A stretch of DNA of 64,000 nt from Mesostigma viride (lineage: Eukaryota > Streptophyta > Mesostigmatophyceae > Mesostigmatales > Mesostigmataceae), in NCBI GenBank assembly GCA_009746045.1, contig RPFO01000079.1, positions 3,429,909-3,493,908 of the forward strand. Direction: 5' to 3'. The notes below the pieces were generated by a model, which worked only from the letters and a program-made list of their open reading frames with translations, ran no database searches and was not told the DNA's origin. The position numbers and the translations under genes are program-made. Numbering within the stretch: position 1 is the stretch's first letter; each line of letters starts with the position of its first letter. This document shows positions 34,901 to 48,862 of the stretch, one piece after another.

Positions 34901-37900
34901 ACCCCGAGCTCGTCGCCGAGACGCTCACCGGCAATGTGCGCATGCTGGCGTCCGTCAAGGCGTTTGCCGACGCGGGCGGCATGGTGTACGGCGAGTGCGG
35001 CGGCCTCATCTACTTGTCGCAGGCAGTCGAGACGGCCGAGGGCGTGCGGTACCCGATGGCAGGCGTGCTGCCCTTCAGCGTGCGCATGGTGGCCAGCATG
35101 ACCATGGGGTACATCGAGGTGGGTATATTGTTGGGGTATACCTGCAGTAGTATACGTGGTATATCGAGTTGGGTGGTGGCCAGCATGACCATGGGGTAGT
35201 ACATCGAGGTGGGTGGTGGCCAGCATGACCATGGGGTAGTACATCGAGGCGGGTGGTGGCCAGCATGACCATGGGGTAGTACATCGAGGCGGGTGGTGGC
35301 CAGCGTGACCATGGGGTAATACATCGAGGTGGGTGGGGAACGTTTAGGCTTGTGCCTTGGGGATAAATTAAGGTGGGGGTGGGAGGGGAATTTATTCTTT
35401 GAGGGGGTTTTGATGTGGCTTGTAGAGGGTATGTCCAGGTGGATGGTGGCCATGACGCAGTCACGTGCTTTTGATCAAGGTGGATAGGGGAGGGGTGTGT
35501 CGATGTGGGTGGGATGGGGGTGGATGGTGGTGGGTTCTTTAGGATCGAATCCAGCTCTGTGGATTTGGGGGTTTGCTTGCGGTGGTGGGTGGCTAACTTA
35601 ATCAGTCAACCAAGCTCGCTGTCCCGTGGTGGCTAAAGGACACCCTATCGAGGCTGAGGCGAGTACCAGGAAATGAGGGGATGGCGCAAGCAATTCCCCA
35701 GGCGGTGACTACTACGAGGCGCATCGAGATGCGAGGGGGTGCGCACGATGGCGCTGTATGGCTTTGTAAGGCAATCTGCATAGGGCTACAATAACAAAGG
35801 GCTATGATTCTTTAGCTTTGTAAGGCAATCAGCATAGGGCTACAATAACAAAGGGCTATGATTCTTTAGATTTGTAAGGCAATCAGCATAGGGCTACAGT
35901 AACACAGGGCTACGATTCTTCAGCTTTGTAAGGCAATCAGCATAGGGCTACAATAACAAAGGGGTATGATTCTTTAGCTTTGTAAGGCAGCGGCTCCTCA
36001 GGTGGTGGGGCTCTAACTCTAAGGCTGCCAAGTGCACCATTACCACACGTGCCCTCCCCCATCCCCACCACCGCACATGCCCACCCCCACACATGCCCAC
36101 CACCGCACATGCCCAGGTCGAGACACTCCCCAGCTGCAACCTGTTCCCGCCCGGCCAGCTCGTCAAGGGCCAGCTGTACCACTTCTGCGAGATCACGTGG
36201 GACACCCACGACAGCCACATGCCTCCGATGGGGTCGGCCGTCGGGGGCGCTTGTCCCCCCTGTGGCTACGCAGACGCCTCGCGCCACCGCCCGGTGTGGG
36301 GCTCCCGCAACTCCTCGGAGCTGTCGCTGCGGGGGGGGCGGCTGCGCAAGGATGACAGCGGGGGGCACGTGGCAGCGGCGGGGCTGGAGCTTGGGTTCCG
36401 GGTGCGGCCGCATTGCCCGGGGGTGGAGGAGGTGCCGCCCCCCATGTTTGAAGGGTTCCTCAAGGTTCGTCCATCTACTGAATAGATGGCTCCTTTGCTG
36501 TAAGATTGGTTGATGTTCCGGTTTTGAGGTGCCTTTGCATTCTAGAAGTAGCAGATCTAGATAGCAGAGTAAGGGCTCAGTCGTGGTCAACCAAGGTCAC
36601 ATGTTAGTGCATGCTGAGTGACTAGTGGGTAACACTCTTACCTCACATCCTTCCGTGTGGGTGGACCACAATTTCAGGAACCGTGTGGGTGGACCACAAT
36701 TTCAGGAACCGTTGTCTTGCTTACAATGTAGGGTATAGCATCGAGGCCATGGGTGCGGGGGGGAGAGTCAGCACGCACCCGAGCGCAAGCGTGCGCCCAG
36801 AACGAGGGAACCCGGACCCTCATCCAAGGGCATCGCCCTCGTGACGCCTCGGTGCCGAAGAAAGTGGGGGCTGTCGAGATGTGGGAGGACGGAGAGGACA
36901 TCCTGGTAGTGAAGCAACTTGACCGATTAACATGCGGTTTCTTCTGGCTACGATACATCCCGTATGTGCAGAATAAGGCACACGCCCGGTGCTCTTATGG
37001 TTGCATGCACATGTCCACGTGTCGATTGACGAAAGTCTGAGCTGTTTGGCTGTGCTGTAGACGAAGTCCGTGCCCACACTAGCATTTGTCCGTGGGCAAC
37101 CCCAGCTCTCTGATCTAGTCTAGGGGTGGAAGGTCAGTATGGGAGCAAGGCAGGAGCTCTTGGAAGACATCAACGGTGAATGCGAGGTGGGGTCGGTGTT
37201 CTTGTCTAGAACCGCCTGCCTTGTTATTCCCAATCTGATAAGGCATCACGCCCTGTCTGGCACAGACCTGCCTCATGCAATTGCCCCAGGTTCTGCAGAC
37301 ATACCCATGTTTATCATACCAAGGCATGCTAGTATTTTTATAGCTGATCTTCACCCATGTTTATCATACCAAGGCATGCTAGTATTTTTATAGCTGATCT
37401 TCTTACAGGTTTTAGACCTGCGCTGGTCGTCTCATGATAAATATCGATCGCCGCCCTTCCTCTGTAGACATACTAGCGTTGGCGAGAGACCGGTCTACTA
37501 TCACCGATGCTTTCATCTATGTGTCGCTGCCCTTCACAACCATTTGCCATCCCTCCTCCCCGGCCCACACGCACACACGCACACTGCTTGCACACAACAC
37601 CACGCGCCACTCCCCCTCAGAACATGACCCTGGTCACGCTGGCCCACCTCCACTGGGGCAGCAACTCGCTCCTCCCGCAGTCGCTCATCCAGAAGTGCGG
37701 CATGGTTGCCTGCCTCGACGCCGTGGTGCGGGCCGCCGCCGCCGCCGCGGGTGCCTCTGCGGTCATGCCTGGGACCGCAACGCTCGCTGCCGCCGCCGTC
37801 ACCTCCGCCAACACTGCTGCCAACAGTAGCCATAATATTAACCCTGCTGCCGCGACCGCCGCCAGCAGCGACGGCATCGCCAGCAACGTGGCCTCCGGTG

Positions 37901-40900
37901 GCTCCTCTGCCGCGCCCTCGCTGCGCACATCGATGGACTCGTGGGGAACGGTGGCCAGCATCAGCGCCGCGAGCATGGCCACCGAGTACGACACGGGGGA
38001 GGACACGGCGGGGGGAAGTATTGTGACCGCATGGCGCCGCCGTTCCCAGGAGGAAAGGGACGGCAAGAAGGTCCTCGCGCAGGTGCTCACGGCGCGGCCG
38101 AAGGAGGGACCCGGCCCTGGCGGGATGCCATGGAGTGCTCCGGGCGGGCCGGGACGGGGATTGAGGGTCGAGACCGGTGCAGGGGAGCGGGAGGATGGAG
38201 AGGCCGGGGCGGCGAGGGAAGGGATGAGCGAGGGTGATGGTAGCCAGGGTAAGGGTAATTCCTATGGGCCTGTGGGGGTGAACGGTGTGAAGGTCGGCAG
38301 CAACGGCATGCCCGCGGTGGCGCACGGCCGCAAGCTGAGCAACGGGAGCCTCAATGGGTATGAGCGGTGGACAGGTGTCAGCACTGGGGCCAACGGGGTG
38401 GCGACAACCACAACAGGGACGGGAGGAGCGGAGGACGTGATTGCGCCCTCTCATGCCAGCTCGGATGACGACCGGGCACCCCCCGACAGTGAGGAGGAGG
38501 ACCCAGGGCGGTACTACAGCGTGGGCTCAACCGCGAGTTCCCTCGGGACCGGCACCGCCCCTTCCATCTCTGGCTCCGACATCCTCCTGGGTGGCGCCCG
38601 CACGCTACTGCAAGCCGCGGGCAGCGGTGGGTTTGGTGACGAGAGCCTGCAGTCGCCGTCGCTCTGGCCCACGTTCACGTTCGCAGCGCCGGAGGGGGTC
38701 AAGGTCCCCGGCCGTTTCAAGCGGCGGGAGAGCGTGGGCCTCACGGGCAGCGCGGCCGAGGAGCCGATGCTGGCGCGCCTGCACACCCTGCAGGAGTACG
38801 AGCGGGAGCGGCGCGCGTCCGAGGGGGGGGAGCGCCCGCTCGCCGACGCCATCGCGAACAACCGCTATTCTCCGACCGCGAACGCGCTATCAGGCGATCC
38901 AGAGCGACGAGGGGGCGAGGGCGACAAGGCGGGCGGGGAGCATGATCTGGAAGTGTCCCGGCTCGGGCTGGTATCCCGTCGGCTGGCTCTTCCCGTCGAC
39001 ACGGCGACAACTCCCGCGGGGCCTGCCGTCGCGATCCACCCCCCCGTCTCCTCCTCCCCCGCCGTGCGCGGGTCAAGGGGACACGCGGGCGAGTACGAGC
39101 GCGACTACGCGGCTCCGCTTCCAGGGGACGCGACGGGGTTCCCCCGCGTGGCGAGTGGGGCGGAGCTGCCGTTGCCCGCTGGGCCAGGGTACCTGGCAGG
39201 CGTGGCCACTGACGAGGACGAGGCAATGGGCATGTCGCGGGGGCTGTCATTTTTGTCAGCCAGGGAGGGGATGGATGGCGCGGAGGCATCGTTTGAGGCG
39301 GATGGCGGGAGTTGGGCGAACGCGACATTGTCGTTTCCCCGGGGGGGAGGAGGGTCGGCTGCGCGGGGGTTGGGAGGGGAGGACGAGCCCACGGTAGCAG
39401 TCACATTGCCGTCGCCCGGGTCCAGCGGGGCATTGCCGGAGCTGGTCGCGCCCAGCACGAGCATGAGTATGCCTCGACCGACCAGTGTTGCGGAGGCTAG
39501 CTTCAGGAACATGGTCAACATGGACGAGATCGACTGGACGCAGGCGGCGTGCAGCCGAAGCTTGCAGGCATCCCATTCAGCGACGCGGTTGTTCGGGAAC
39601 GGGGATTCGTCGGTGGACTTAGGAGCGGCGGCGGCGGGGGCGGGGGATGGCGGGGGGGGGGCGCGGCGGCGCGCCGGTATTCACGGGAGGAAGGGCGGTA
39701 TGCGCGGCTGCAGCGGGACTTTGGGGGCGCACGGCGGGTGATATTGCGGAGTGGGGAACGGGACAATGACGATAGCGACGATGAGGATGCGGATGGGGGT
39801 GGGAAGGACACGGTGGATTTCTCGACCCCCAGCCGGGAGGCGTATGACCTGTCCTCGGCGGGGGGGGCCACGGTGGGGCGGATCGGGGGCAGCGGGGGGG
39901 GGGCTGCTACGCGCACGGGCCCGCTCACGCGCGTGCTGAGCTGCCCGATTCTGGACGACGCGGTCTTGCGGGCGGCGATGGGCGTGCGCATCTGCTGCCT
40001 CTCGGCGGCCGCGTCGGAGATCCTGTTTGCGCTCGGTGAGTCATGGACAGTGAGGGATGGATGGTGAGGGATGGATGGTGAGGGATGGATGGTGGTGGGT
40101 GGATGGTGGTGGGTGGATGGTGGTGGGTGGATGGTGGTGGGTGGATGGCGAGGGATGGATGGTGAGTCATGGACAGTGAGGGATGGATGGTGAGGGATGG
40201 ATGGTGAGGGATGGATGGTGGTGGGTGGATGGTGAGGGATGGATGGTGAGGGGTGGATGGTGAGGGATGGATGGTGGTGGGTGGATGGTGAGGGATGGAT
40301 GGTGAGGGATGGATGGTGAGGGGTGGATGGTGAGGGATGGATGGTGAGGGATGGATGGTGAGGGATGGATGGTGAGGGATGGATGGTGAGGGATGGATGG
40401 TGAGGGATGGATGGTGAGGGGTGGATGGTGAGGGATGGATGGTGAGGGATGGATGGTGGTGGATGGTGAGGGATGGTGAGGGATGGATGGTGAGGGATGG
40501 ATGGCGAGGGATGGATGGTGAGGGATGGATGGTGAGGGATGGATGGTGAGGGATGGATGGTGAGGGATGGATGGTGAGGGATGGATGGTGAGGGATGGAT
40601 GGTGGTGGGTGGATGGTGAGGGATGGATGGTGAGGGATGGATGGTGAGGGATGGATGGTGAGGGATGGATGGTGAGGGGTGGATGGTGAGGGATGGATGG
40701 TGAGGGGTGGATGGTGAGGGATGGATGGTGAGGGATGGATGGTGAGGGATGGATGGTGAGGGATGGATGGTGAGGGATGGATGGTGAGGGATCGATGGTG
40801 AGGGATGGATGGTGAGGGATGGATGGTGAGGGATGGATGGTGGTGGGTGGATGGTGAGGGATGGATGGTGAGGGATGGATGGTGAGGGATGGATGGTGAG

Positions 40901-43900
40901 GGATGGATGGTGGTGGGTGGATGGTGAGGGATGGATGGTGAGGGATGGATGGTGGTGGGTGGATGGTGAGGGGTGGATGGTGAGGGATGGATGGTGAGGG
41001 ATGGATGGTGAGGGATGGATGGTGAGGGATGGATGGTGAGGGATGGATGGCGAGGGATGGATGGTGAGGGATGGATGGTGAGGGATGGATGGTGGTGGGT
41101 GGATGGTGGTGGGTGGATGGTGAGGGATGGATGGTGAGGGATGGATGGTGGTGGGTGGATGGTGAGGGGTGGATGGTGAGGGATGGATGGTGAGGGGTGG
41201 ATGGTGAGGGATGGATGGTGAGGGATGGATGGTGAGGGATGGATGGTGAGGGATGGATGGTGAGGGATGGATGGTGAGGGATGGATGGTGAGGGATGGAT
41301 GGTGAGGGATGGATGGTGGTGGGTGGATGGTGAGGGATGGATGGTGAGGGATGGATGGTGAGGGATGGATGGTGAGGGATGGATGGTGAGGGATGGATGG
41401 TGAGGGATGGATGGTGGTGGGTGGATGGTGAGGGATGGATGGTGAGGGATGGATGGTGAGGGATGGATGGCGAGGGATGGATGGTGGTGGGTGGATGGTG
41501 AGGGATGGATGGTGAGGGATGGATGGTGAGGGATGGATGGTGAGGGATGGATGGTGAGGGATGGATGGTGGTGGGTGGATGGTGAGGGATGGATGGTGGT
41601 GGGTGGATGGTGGTGGGTGGATGGTGAGGGATGGATGGTGAGGGATGGATGGTGAGGGATGGATGGTGAGGGATGGATGGTGGTGGGTGGATGGTGGTGG
41701 GTGGATGGTGAGGGATGGTGAGGGATGGATGGTGAGGGATGGATGGTGAGGGATGGATGGTGGTGGGTGGATGGTGAGGGATGGATGGTGAGGGATGGAT
41801 GGTGAGGGATGGATGGTGGTGGGTGGATGGTGGTGGGTGGATGGTGAGGGATGGATGGTGAGGGATGGATGGTGAGGGGTGGATGGTGAGGGATGGATGG
41901 TGAGGGATGGATGGTGAGGGATGGATGGTGAGGGATGGATGGTGAGGGATGGATGGTGGTGGGTGGATGGTGGTGGGTGGATGGTGAGGGATGGATGGTG
42001 AGGGATGGATGGTGAGGGGTGGATGGTGAGGGATGGATGGTGAGGGATGGATGGTGAGGGATGGATGGTGAGGGGTGGATGGTGAGGGATGGATGGTGAG
42101 GGATGGATGGTGAGGGATGGATGGTGAGGGATGGATGGCGAGGGATGGATGGTGAGGGATGGATGGTGAGGGATGGATGGTGAGGGATGGATGGTGAGGG
42201 ACGGATGGTGAGGGATGGATGGTGAGGGATGGATGGTGAGGGGTGGATGGTGAGGGATGGATGGTGAGGGATGGATGGTGAGGGATGGATGGTGAGGGGT
42301 GGATGGTGAGGGTTGGATGGTGAGGGATGGATGGTGAGGGATGGATGGTGAGGGATGGATGGTGAGGGATGGATGGTGGTGGGTGGATGGTGAGGGATGG
42401 ATGGTGAGGGATGGATGGTGAGGGATGGATGGTGAGGGATGGATGGTGAGGGATGGATGGTGAGGGGTGGATGGTGAGGGATGGATGGTGAGGGATGGAT
42501 GGTGGTGGGTGGATGGTGAGGGATGGATGGTGAGGGATGGATGGTGAGGGATGGATGGTGAGGGATGGATGGTGAGGGATGGATGGTGAGGGATGGATGG
42601 TGAGGGATGGATGGTGAGGGATGGATGGTGAGGGATGGATGGTGAGGGATGGATGGCGAGGGATGGATGGTGGTGGGTGGATGGTGAGGGATGGATGGTG
42701 AGGGATGGATGGTGAGGGATGGATGGTGAGGGATGGATGGTGAGGGATGGATGGTGAGGGATGGATGGTGGTGGGTGGATGGTGAGGGATGGATGGTGGT
42801 GGGTGGATGGTGGTGGGTGGATGGTGAGGGATGGATGGTGAGGGATGGATGGTGAGGGATGGATGGTGAGGGATGGATGGTGGTGGGTGGATGGTGGTGG
42901 GTGGATGGTGAGGGATGGTGAGGGATGGATGGTGAGGGATGGATGGTGAGGGATGGATGGTGGTGGGTGGATGGTGAGGGATGGATGGTGAGGGATGGAT
43001 GGTGAGGGATGGATGGTGGTGGGTGGATGGTGAGGGATGGATGGTGGTGGGTGGATGGTGGTGGGTGGATGGTGAGGGATGGATGGTGAGGGATGGATGG
43101 TGAGGGATGGATGGTGAGGGATGGATGGTGAGGGATGGATGGTGAGGGGTGGATGGTGAGGGATGGATGGTGAGGGATGGATGGTGGTGGGTGGATGGTG
43201 AGGGATGGATGGTGAGGGGTGGATGGTGAGGGATGGATGGTGAGGGATGGATGGTGAGGGATGGATGGTGAGGGGTGGATGGTGAGGGATGGATGGTGAG
43301 GGATGGATGGTGAGGGATGGATGGTGAGGGATGGATGGCGAGGGATGGATGGTGAGGGATGGATGGTGAGGGATGGATGGTGAGGGATGGATGGTGAGGG
43401 ACGGATGGTGAGGGATGGATGGTGAGGGATGGATGGTGGTGGGTGGATGGTGAGGGATGGATGGTGGTGGGTGGATGGTGGTGGGTGGATGGTGAGGGAT
43501 GGATGGTGAGGGATGGATGGTGAGGGATGGATGGTGAGGGATGGATGGTGAGGGATGGATGGTGAGGGATGGATGGTGAGGGATGGATGGTGAGGGATGG
43601 ATGGTGAGGGATGGATGGTGAGGGGTGGATGGTGAGGGGTGGATGGTGAGGGGTGGATGGTGAGGGATGGATGGTGAGGGATGGATGGTGAGGGATGGAT
43701 GGTGAGGGGTGGATGGTGGTGGGTGGATGGTGGTGGGTGGATGGTGAGGGATGGATGGTGAGGGATGGATGGTGAGGGGTGGATGGTGAGGGATGGATGG
43801 TGAGGGATGGATGGTGAGGGATGGATGGTGAGGGATGGATGGTGAGGGGTGGATGGTGAGGGATGGATGGTGAGGGATGGATGGTGAGGGGTGGATGGTG

Positions 43901-46900
43901 AGGGATGGATGGTGAGGGATGGATGGTGAGGGATGGATGGTGAGGGGTGGATGGTGAGGGTTGGATGGTGAGGGATGGATGGTGAGGGATGGATGGTGAG
44001 GGATGGATGGTGAGGGATGGATGGTGGTGGGTGGATGGTGAGGGATGGATGGTGAGGGATGGATGGTGAGGGATGGATGGTGAGGGATGGATGGTGAGGG
44101 ATGGATGGTGAGGGGTGGATGGTGAGGGATGGATGGTGAGGGATGGATGGTGGTGGGTGGATGGTGGGGGGTGGATGGTGAGGGATGGATGGTGAGGGAT
44201 GGATGGTGAGGGATGGATGGTGAGGGATGGATGGTGAGGGATGGATGGTGAGGGATGGATGGTGAGGGATGGATGGTGAGGGATGGATGGTGAGGGATGG
44301 ATGGTGAGGGATGGATGGTGAGGGATGGATGGTGGTGGGTGGATGGTGGTGGGTGGATGGTGAGGGATGGATGGCGAGGGATGGATGGCGAGGGATGGAT
44401 GGTGAGGGATGGATGGTGGTGGGTGGATGGTGGTGAGCGGATGGTGGTGGGTGGATGGTGGTGGGTGGATGGTGAGGAATGTGTGAGACCCTCTTTGCGT
44501 GCGCTGGGGAAGACATCGGCCATGAGGGATGTGTGAGACCCTCTTTGCGTGCGCTGGGTGAGGCATGGTTTTGGATATCATGAACATGCGTGCATGCATG
44601 CGATGATGCACAGCATGTGTATGTCATTCAGCAATCATTGGTATGTCATTCAGCATGTGTGTAAGATCACTTTAGGGCTAAGTGGGGCATGGGGGGGAGG
44701 TCACGAGAGGGGGGGGGGGGGGAAGGAGGATGGACATGAGAATAGAAAGCAGGGAGGGCTGAGGCTGAGCTTACATGACAGTGAAGGGGATGATGCTGAT
44801 GTACAGCATGGGAAAGGGGACGGGAGGTGTACTCTTGGTGATTGGTGAATGGGATGGCAGTATTAGTTTTCGCTGGTTAACTGCAGTTCTCATGTACAGT
44901 TCTGCTGAGCACCACTCGCCAGATCACCTCAGCGGCTATATGTGTGCGCATTGCCCGCACGGGCCCCAAAGTGGCGTCTGTCAGCATGGTGGTGCCCTAC
45001 TGTCCCAGTGGAGGTGCATTCCGACTGGCTCATGCATGGCCAGGTGCGGAAGATCGGTTGTCACAGGTATTTGTGTTACTGCACACCGCACACGAACTGA
45101 CGCCATGATCATCTTGTGGGTGTGTTTTGGGTGGGTGGGGGTGGGGTGTGGGGGGGTGGGGGGGGGGTCGCGTTATTCTCTGTGGGCGTTTGGGCGTGTG
45201 GGCGTGTGGGCGTGTGTGTCTGGGGCTCTTTCCATGCGGCATGTGCGTGCATACGACCGGGTTCCAAATCCTTTCAATCACCTCTTATTCCACCAGGGAA
45301 GCAAACCTGCCTGGTTGCGGCATCAACGTGGTGCAACTTCCCCAGCCAGGGGCCGAAGCAGCTTGGCCTGGTAAGATAGCTCCTGGATGTAGCTCCTGTT
45401 CTTCCGCTTTTACTGATTTCTTGCATGCGGGGCGAGGATCCTCGCGCCGAATGCAAGCGATTGCTGTCCAGGTCGTGGTCCGCCGCTGTGTCCGGTCAAC
45501 CACACCATCGTCGCTCTCTATGAGACGCTCCTTTGTGCAAGAACAGTGCGAATCGGGTGATGTCCCATCCGTGAGCAGAGCGACGCAGGGATTGGATTGG
45601 ATAACAGGAGGGCAGTATTTTAGGCAGGGGGCAGAGGTGGTGGAGGACTGCCACACTTGCAACCGCTGGTGGGTTTCTGCCATCATGTCCGAACCATTCT
45701 TTTCGTTTCTGATGTTTTCAAGGCAATCTTGTCCCTCAAAGAACCTCGTTTTTGTTCATGCCTTGGTGCTGTGTGTGGCTTGGCTGCACATCTATCAGCT
45801 GGTGCCCTTTGTATGATGCAAACAACCGCATACTGAACAAGCCACTTTATGGATATGGTGGCTGCACCGCCCCCCCTCCTCCCTCCCCCCTCCCCTTCTC
45901 CCCCCTTCCATGTGAAACTTCCCCCTTATGCCACACGCTTCCTCTCCACAGTCGCCCGCCGGCAACCCTTCGGTCCACAGCAACCGGTCGCCCGACGGAA
46001 GCTTCCCCCCGCCCCGGCCGAGCGGTGGCAGCGGCAGCACCGAGGCCTCGCTCAGTGCCGGCTACGGTGGCGCTAGCTGGCCCCTGGTGGGGGACAGTGT
46101 CGCGGATCAAGGAGACTTTGGTGGCCGGCCTGCCAAGCTGCGCATCAACCCATCTGGCCTGCTGCCTAACGTGGTCATCCTGCAGGTGAACCGTGGTGGT
46201 TGATAGCAGCGCTGGGGTCGTCAGCCAGTAGTCGGCGCGATAGCAAAGCACTTCTGGCCTCCCGCACTGTAGCACTGCTCAACGTCACCATCCCGCGGGT
46301 ACCCCCCTTGCTGAGATTAGAGTTCAGATATCCGGACCATGTAGGAGAATGGCCGTCCTCCCAAAGTCCGGCTGTAGGGGGGGGGTGACAGTCCTAGCGC
46401 ATGGGGACTTGGCTAGTTGCGTATGCTTGTCATTGGTAGGGGCGATGCGCGAGCTGCTTTGTTGATGTTGGGGCACCGCGAGTCCCGCAAACCCCGTGGT
46501 GGCTGTGGCGGTATGCAAGCGCACAAGGACACGGGCCCCTGGCGCAGTCATCCCAATTCCGTCGGATTGGATTGTGGTTCTATCCCTCTCATCTTCCCCT
46601 GCCCCGATGTGAGCAACCGGATGTGACTGGAGGCTTGCGGCTGAAGTCAGCGGTTAAAGGCAACTGTTAAAGGCAGTGGTTAAAGGCAACTGTTAAAGGC
46701 AGCGGTCAAAGGCGGTGGTCAAAGGCGGCGATGAAAGGCAAGGCTTATAGGCAGCGGGGAAAGGCAGCGGTTAGAGGCAGCACAGGGGTAAAAAGTCTCA
46801 TGACGGAGACAGCCCGTGCATATGTACGATCCTGTGGCTTGGAGAGAAACGTTTTCGAAAGATGTCTCCCTGCACCAGGAAAAAGACAGAAAGCTTGGGG

Positions 46901-48819
46901 TACCTGGAGGCTGCGGTCATGCTGAGATATGTCATGATTCACACTACAGCACATGCGCCAGCCGTGCATGCCCTGACTGACACACTGTCGCAACTTCTTG
47001 CCTGCCCTGACTGACACACTGACCCCTTATCCTCACTGCCATCCCACGCCCTCCCTTGCCCTCCCCTTGCCATCACGGTTTGTCCACTATCCTCCCGGAC
47101 ACCCCCTGTCCTCCTGCGCACGTATGTCTGCCACCTGGCAGGAGCGCAACTGCGCGCTGGACCTGAGCCCCAGTGAGCTGATAGTTGCGCTGGAGGAGGC
47201 CAAGGTGGAGACCGAGGTCACCGTGTTGGTGCTGCCGCTGCCCAAGCGGGTGAGGGCGCGCGCCTCCCACCTCCCATTTCCCGCCATCTGTCACTGGCCC
47301 CCACGATGAAACGTTTCTTTCTTATGCTTGCGATGAAACGTTTCTTTCTCATGCTTGCGATGAAACGTTCCGTTCTTATGCTTGCGATGAAACATTCCTT
47401 TCTCGTGCTTGCGATGAAACGTTTCTTTCTCATGCTTGCGATGAAACGTTTCTTTCTTCTGCTTGCGATGAAACATTTCTTTCTCATGCTTGCGATGAAG
47501 CGTTTCTTTCTCATGCTTGCGATGAAACGTTTCTTTCTCATGCTTGCGATGAAACGTTTCTTTCTTATGCTTGCGATGAAACGTTTCTTTCTCATGCTTG
47601 CGATGAAACGATTCTTTCTCATGCTTGCGATGGAACGTTTCTTTCTTCTGCTTGCGATGAAACATTTCTTTCTCATGCTTGCGATGAAGCGTTTCTTTCT
47701 CATGCTTGCGATGAAACGTTTCTTTCTCATGCTTGCGATGAAACGTTTCTTTCTTATGCTTGCGATGAAACGTTTCTTTCTCATGCTTGCGATGAAACGA
47801 TTCTTTCTCATGCTTGCGATGGAACGTTTCTTTCTCATGCTTGCGATGAAGCTTTTCTTTCTCATGCTTGCGATGAAACGTTTCTTTCTCATGCTTGCGA
47901 TGAAACGTTCCGTTCTTATGCTTGCGATGAAACATTCCTTTCTCGTGCTTGCGATGAAACGTTTCTTTCTCATGCTTGCGATGAAACGTTTCTTTCTTCT
48001 GCTTGCGATGAAACATTTCTTTCTCATGCTTGCGATGAAGCGTTTCTTTCTCATGCTTGCGATGAAACGTTTCTTTCTCATGCTTGCGATGAAACGTTTC
48101 TTTCTTATGCTTGCGATGAAACGTTTCTTTCTCATGCTTGCGATGAAACGATTCTTTCTCATGCTTGCGATGGAACGTTTCTTTCTCATGCTTGCGATGA
48201 AACGTTTCTTTCTTATGCTTGCGATGAAACGTTTCTTTCTTGTGCTTGTGATGAAACGTTTCTTTCTTGTGCTTGCGATGAAACGTTTCTTTCTTACGCT
48301 GATTTCTTTCGCTGCTTGTATGTGTCTTTGTTATCGTGCTATTGGTTCCAATTTCGTCGTTGTTGCTTTTATACGTTATGTCGCATCGCCTTCTTGCGAA
48401 TTCCACGGGTGCCTTGTGTGGGCTTACGGGGCCACTGTCCGCCATCACCCATACATCATCCTAGTCAACCGCGCCCAGCCTCTCAGAGCCTGATACATAA
48501 AGAGCGTGTAGACATCATAGTGCTCTGATCTCCCCTCGGGTCCCATCCCACGTGCATGCCAAACCTCGCCCACGTTGCACCCATCACGCGTGCTTGCCCA
48601 TCTGCGTGTGCTTGCCCATCTGCGTGTGCTTGCCCATCTGTGTGTGCTTGCCCATTCGCGTGTGCTTGCCCATCTGCGTGTGCTTGCCGATCGGCTTCTG
48701 ACCCTCGGTCGCTTGCTTGCGTCCCCTTTCCCCTCCCGCCCTCCCCATGCCCTGTCCTCGTCCACTTGCACCCCTGCCTTTGTCCCCTATCTTCCCCCAC
48801 CATCACTACCACCACCATC

Positions 48820-48862
<43 letters not shown>

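Noticed and set aside
39515-44627. Open frames of about 1,500-1,700 codons on the minus strand
   Set aside because: They are the 15-bp minisatellite read in three frames ([12 protein letters not shown]-type repeats); unit length divisible by three with no stop codons explains them.
47218-48493. Overlapping frames of 320-395 codons on both strands
   Set aside because: Artefacts of the 27-bp repeat inside an intron.
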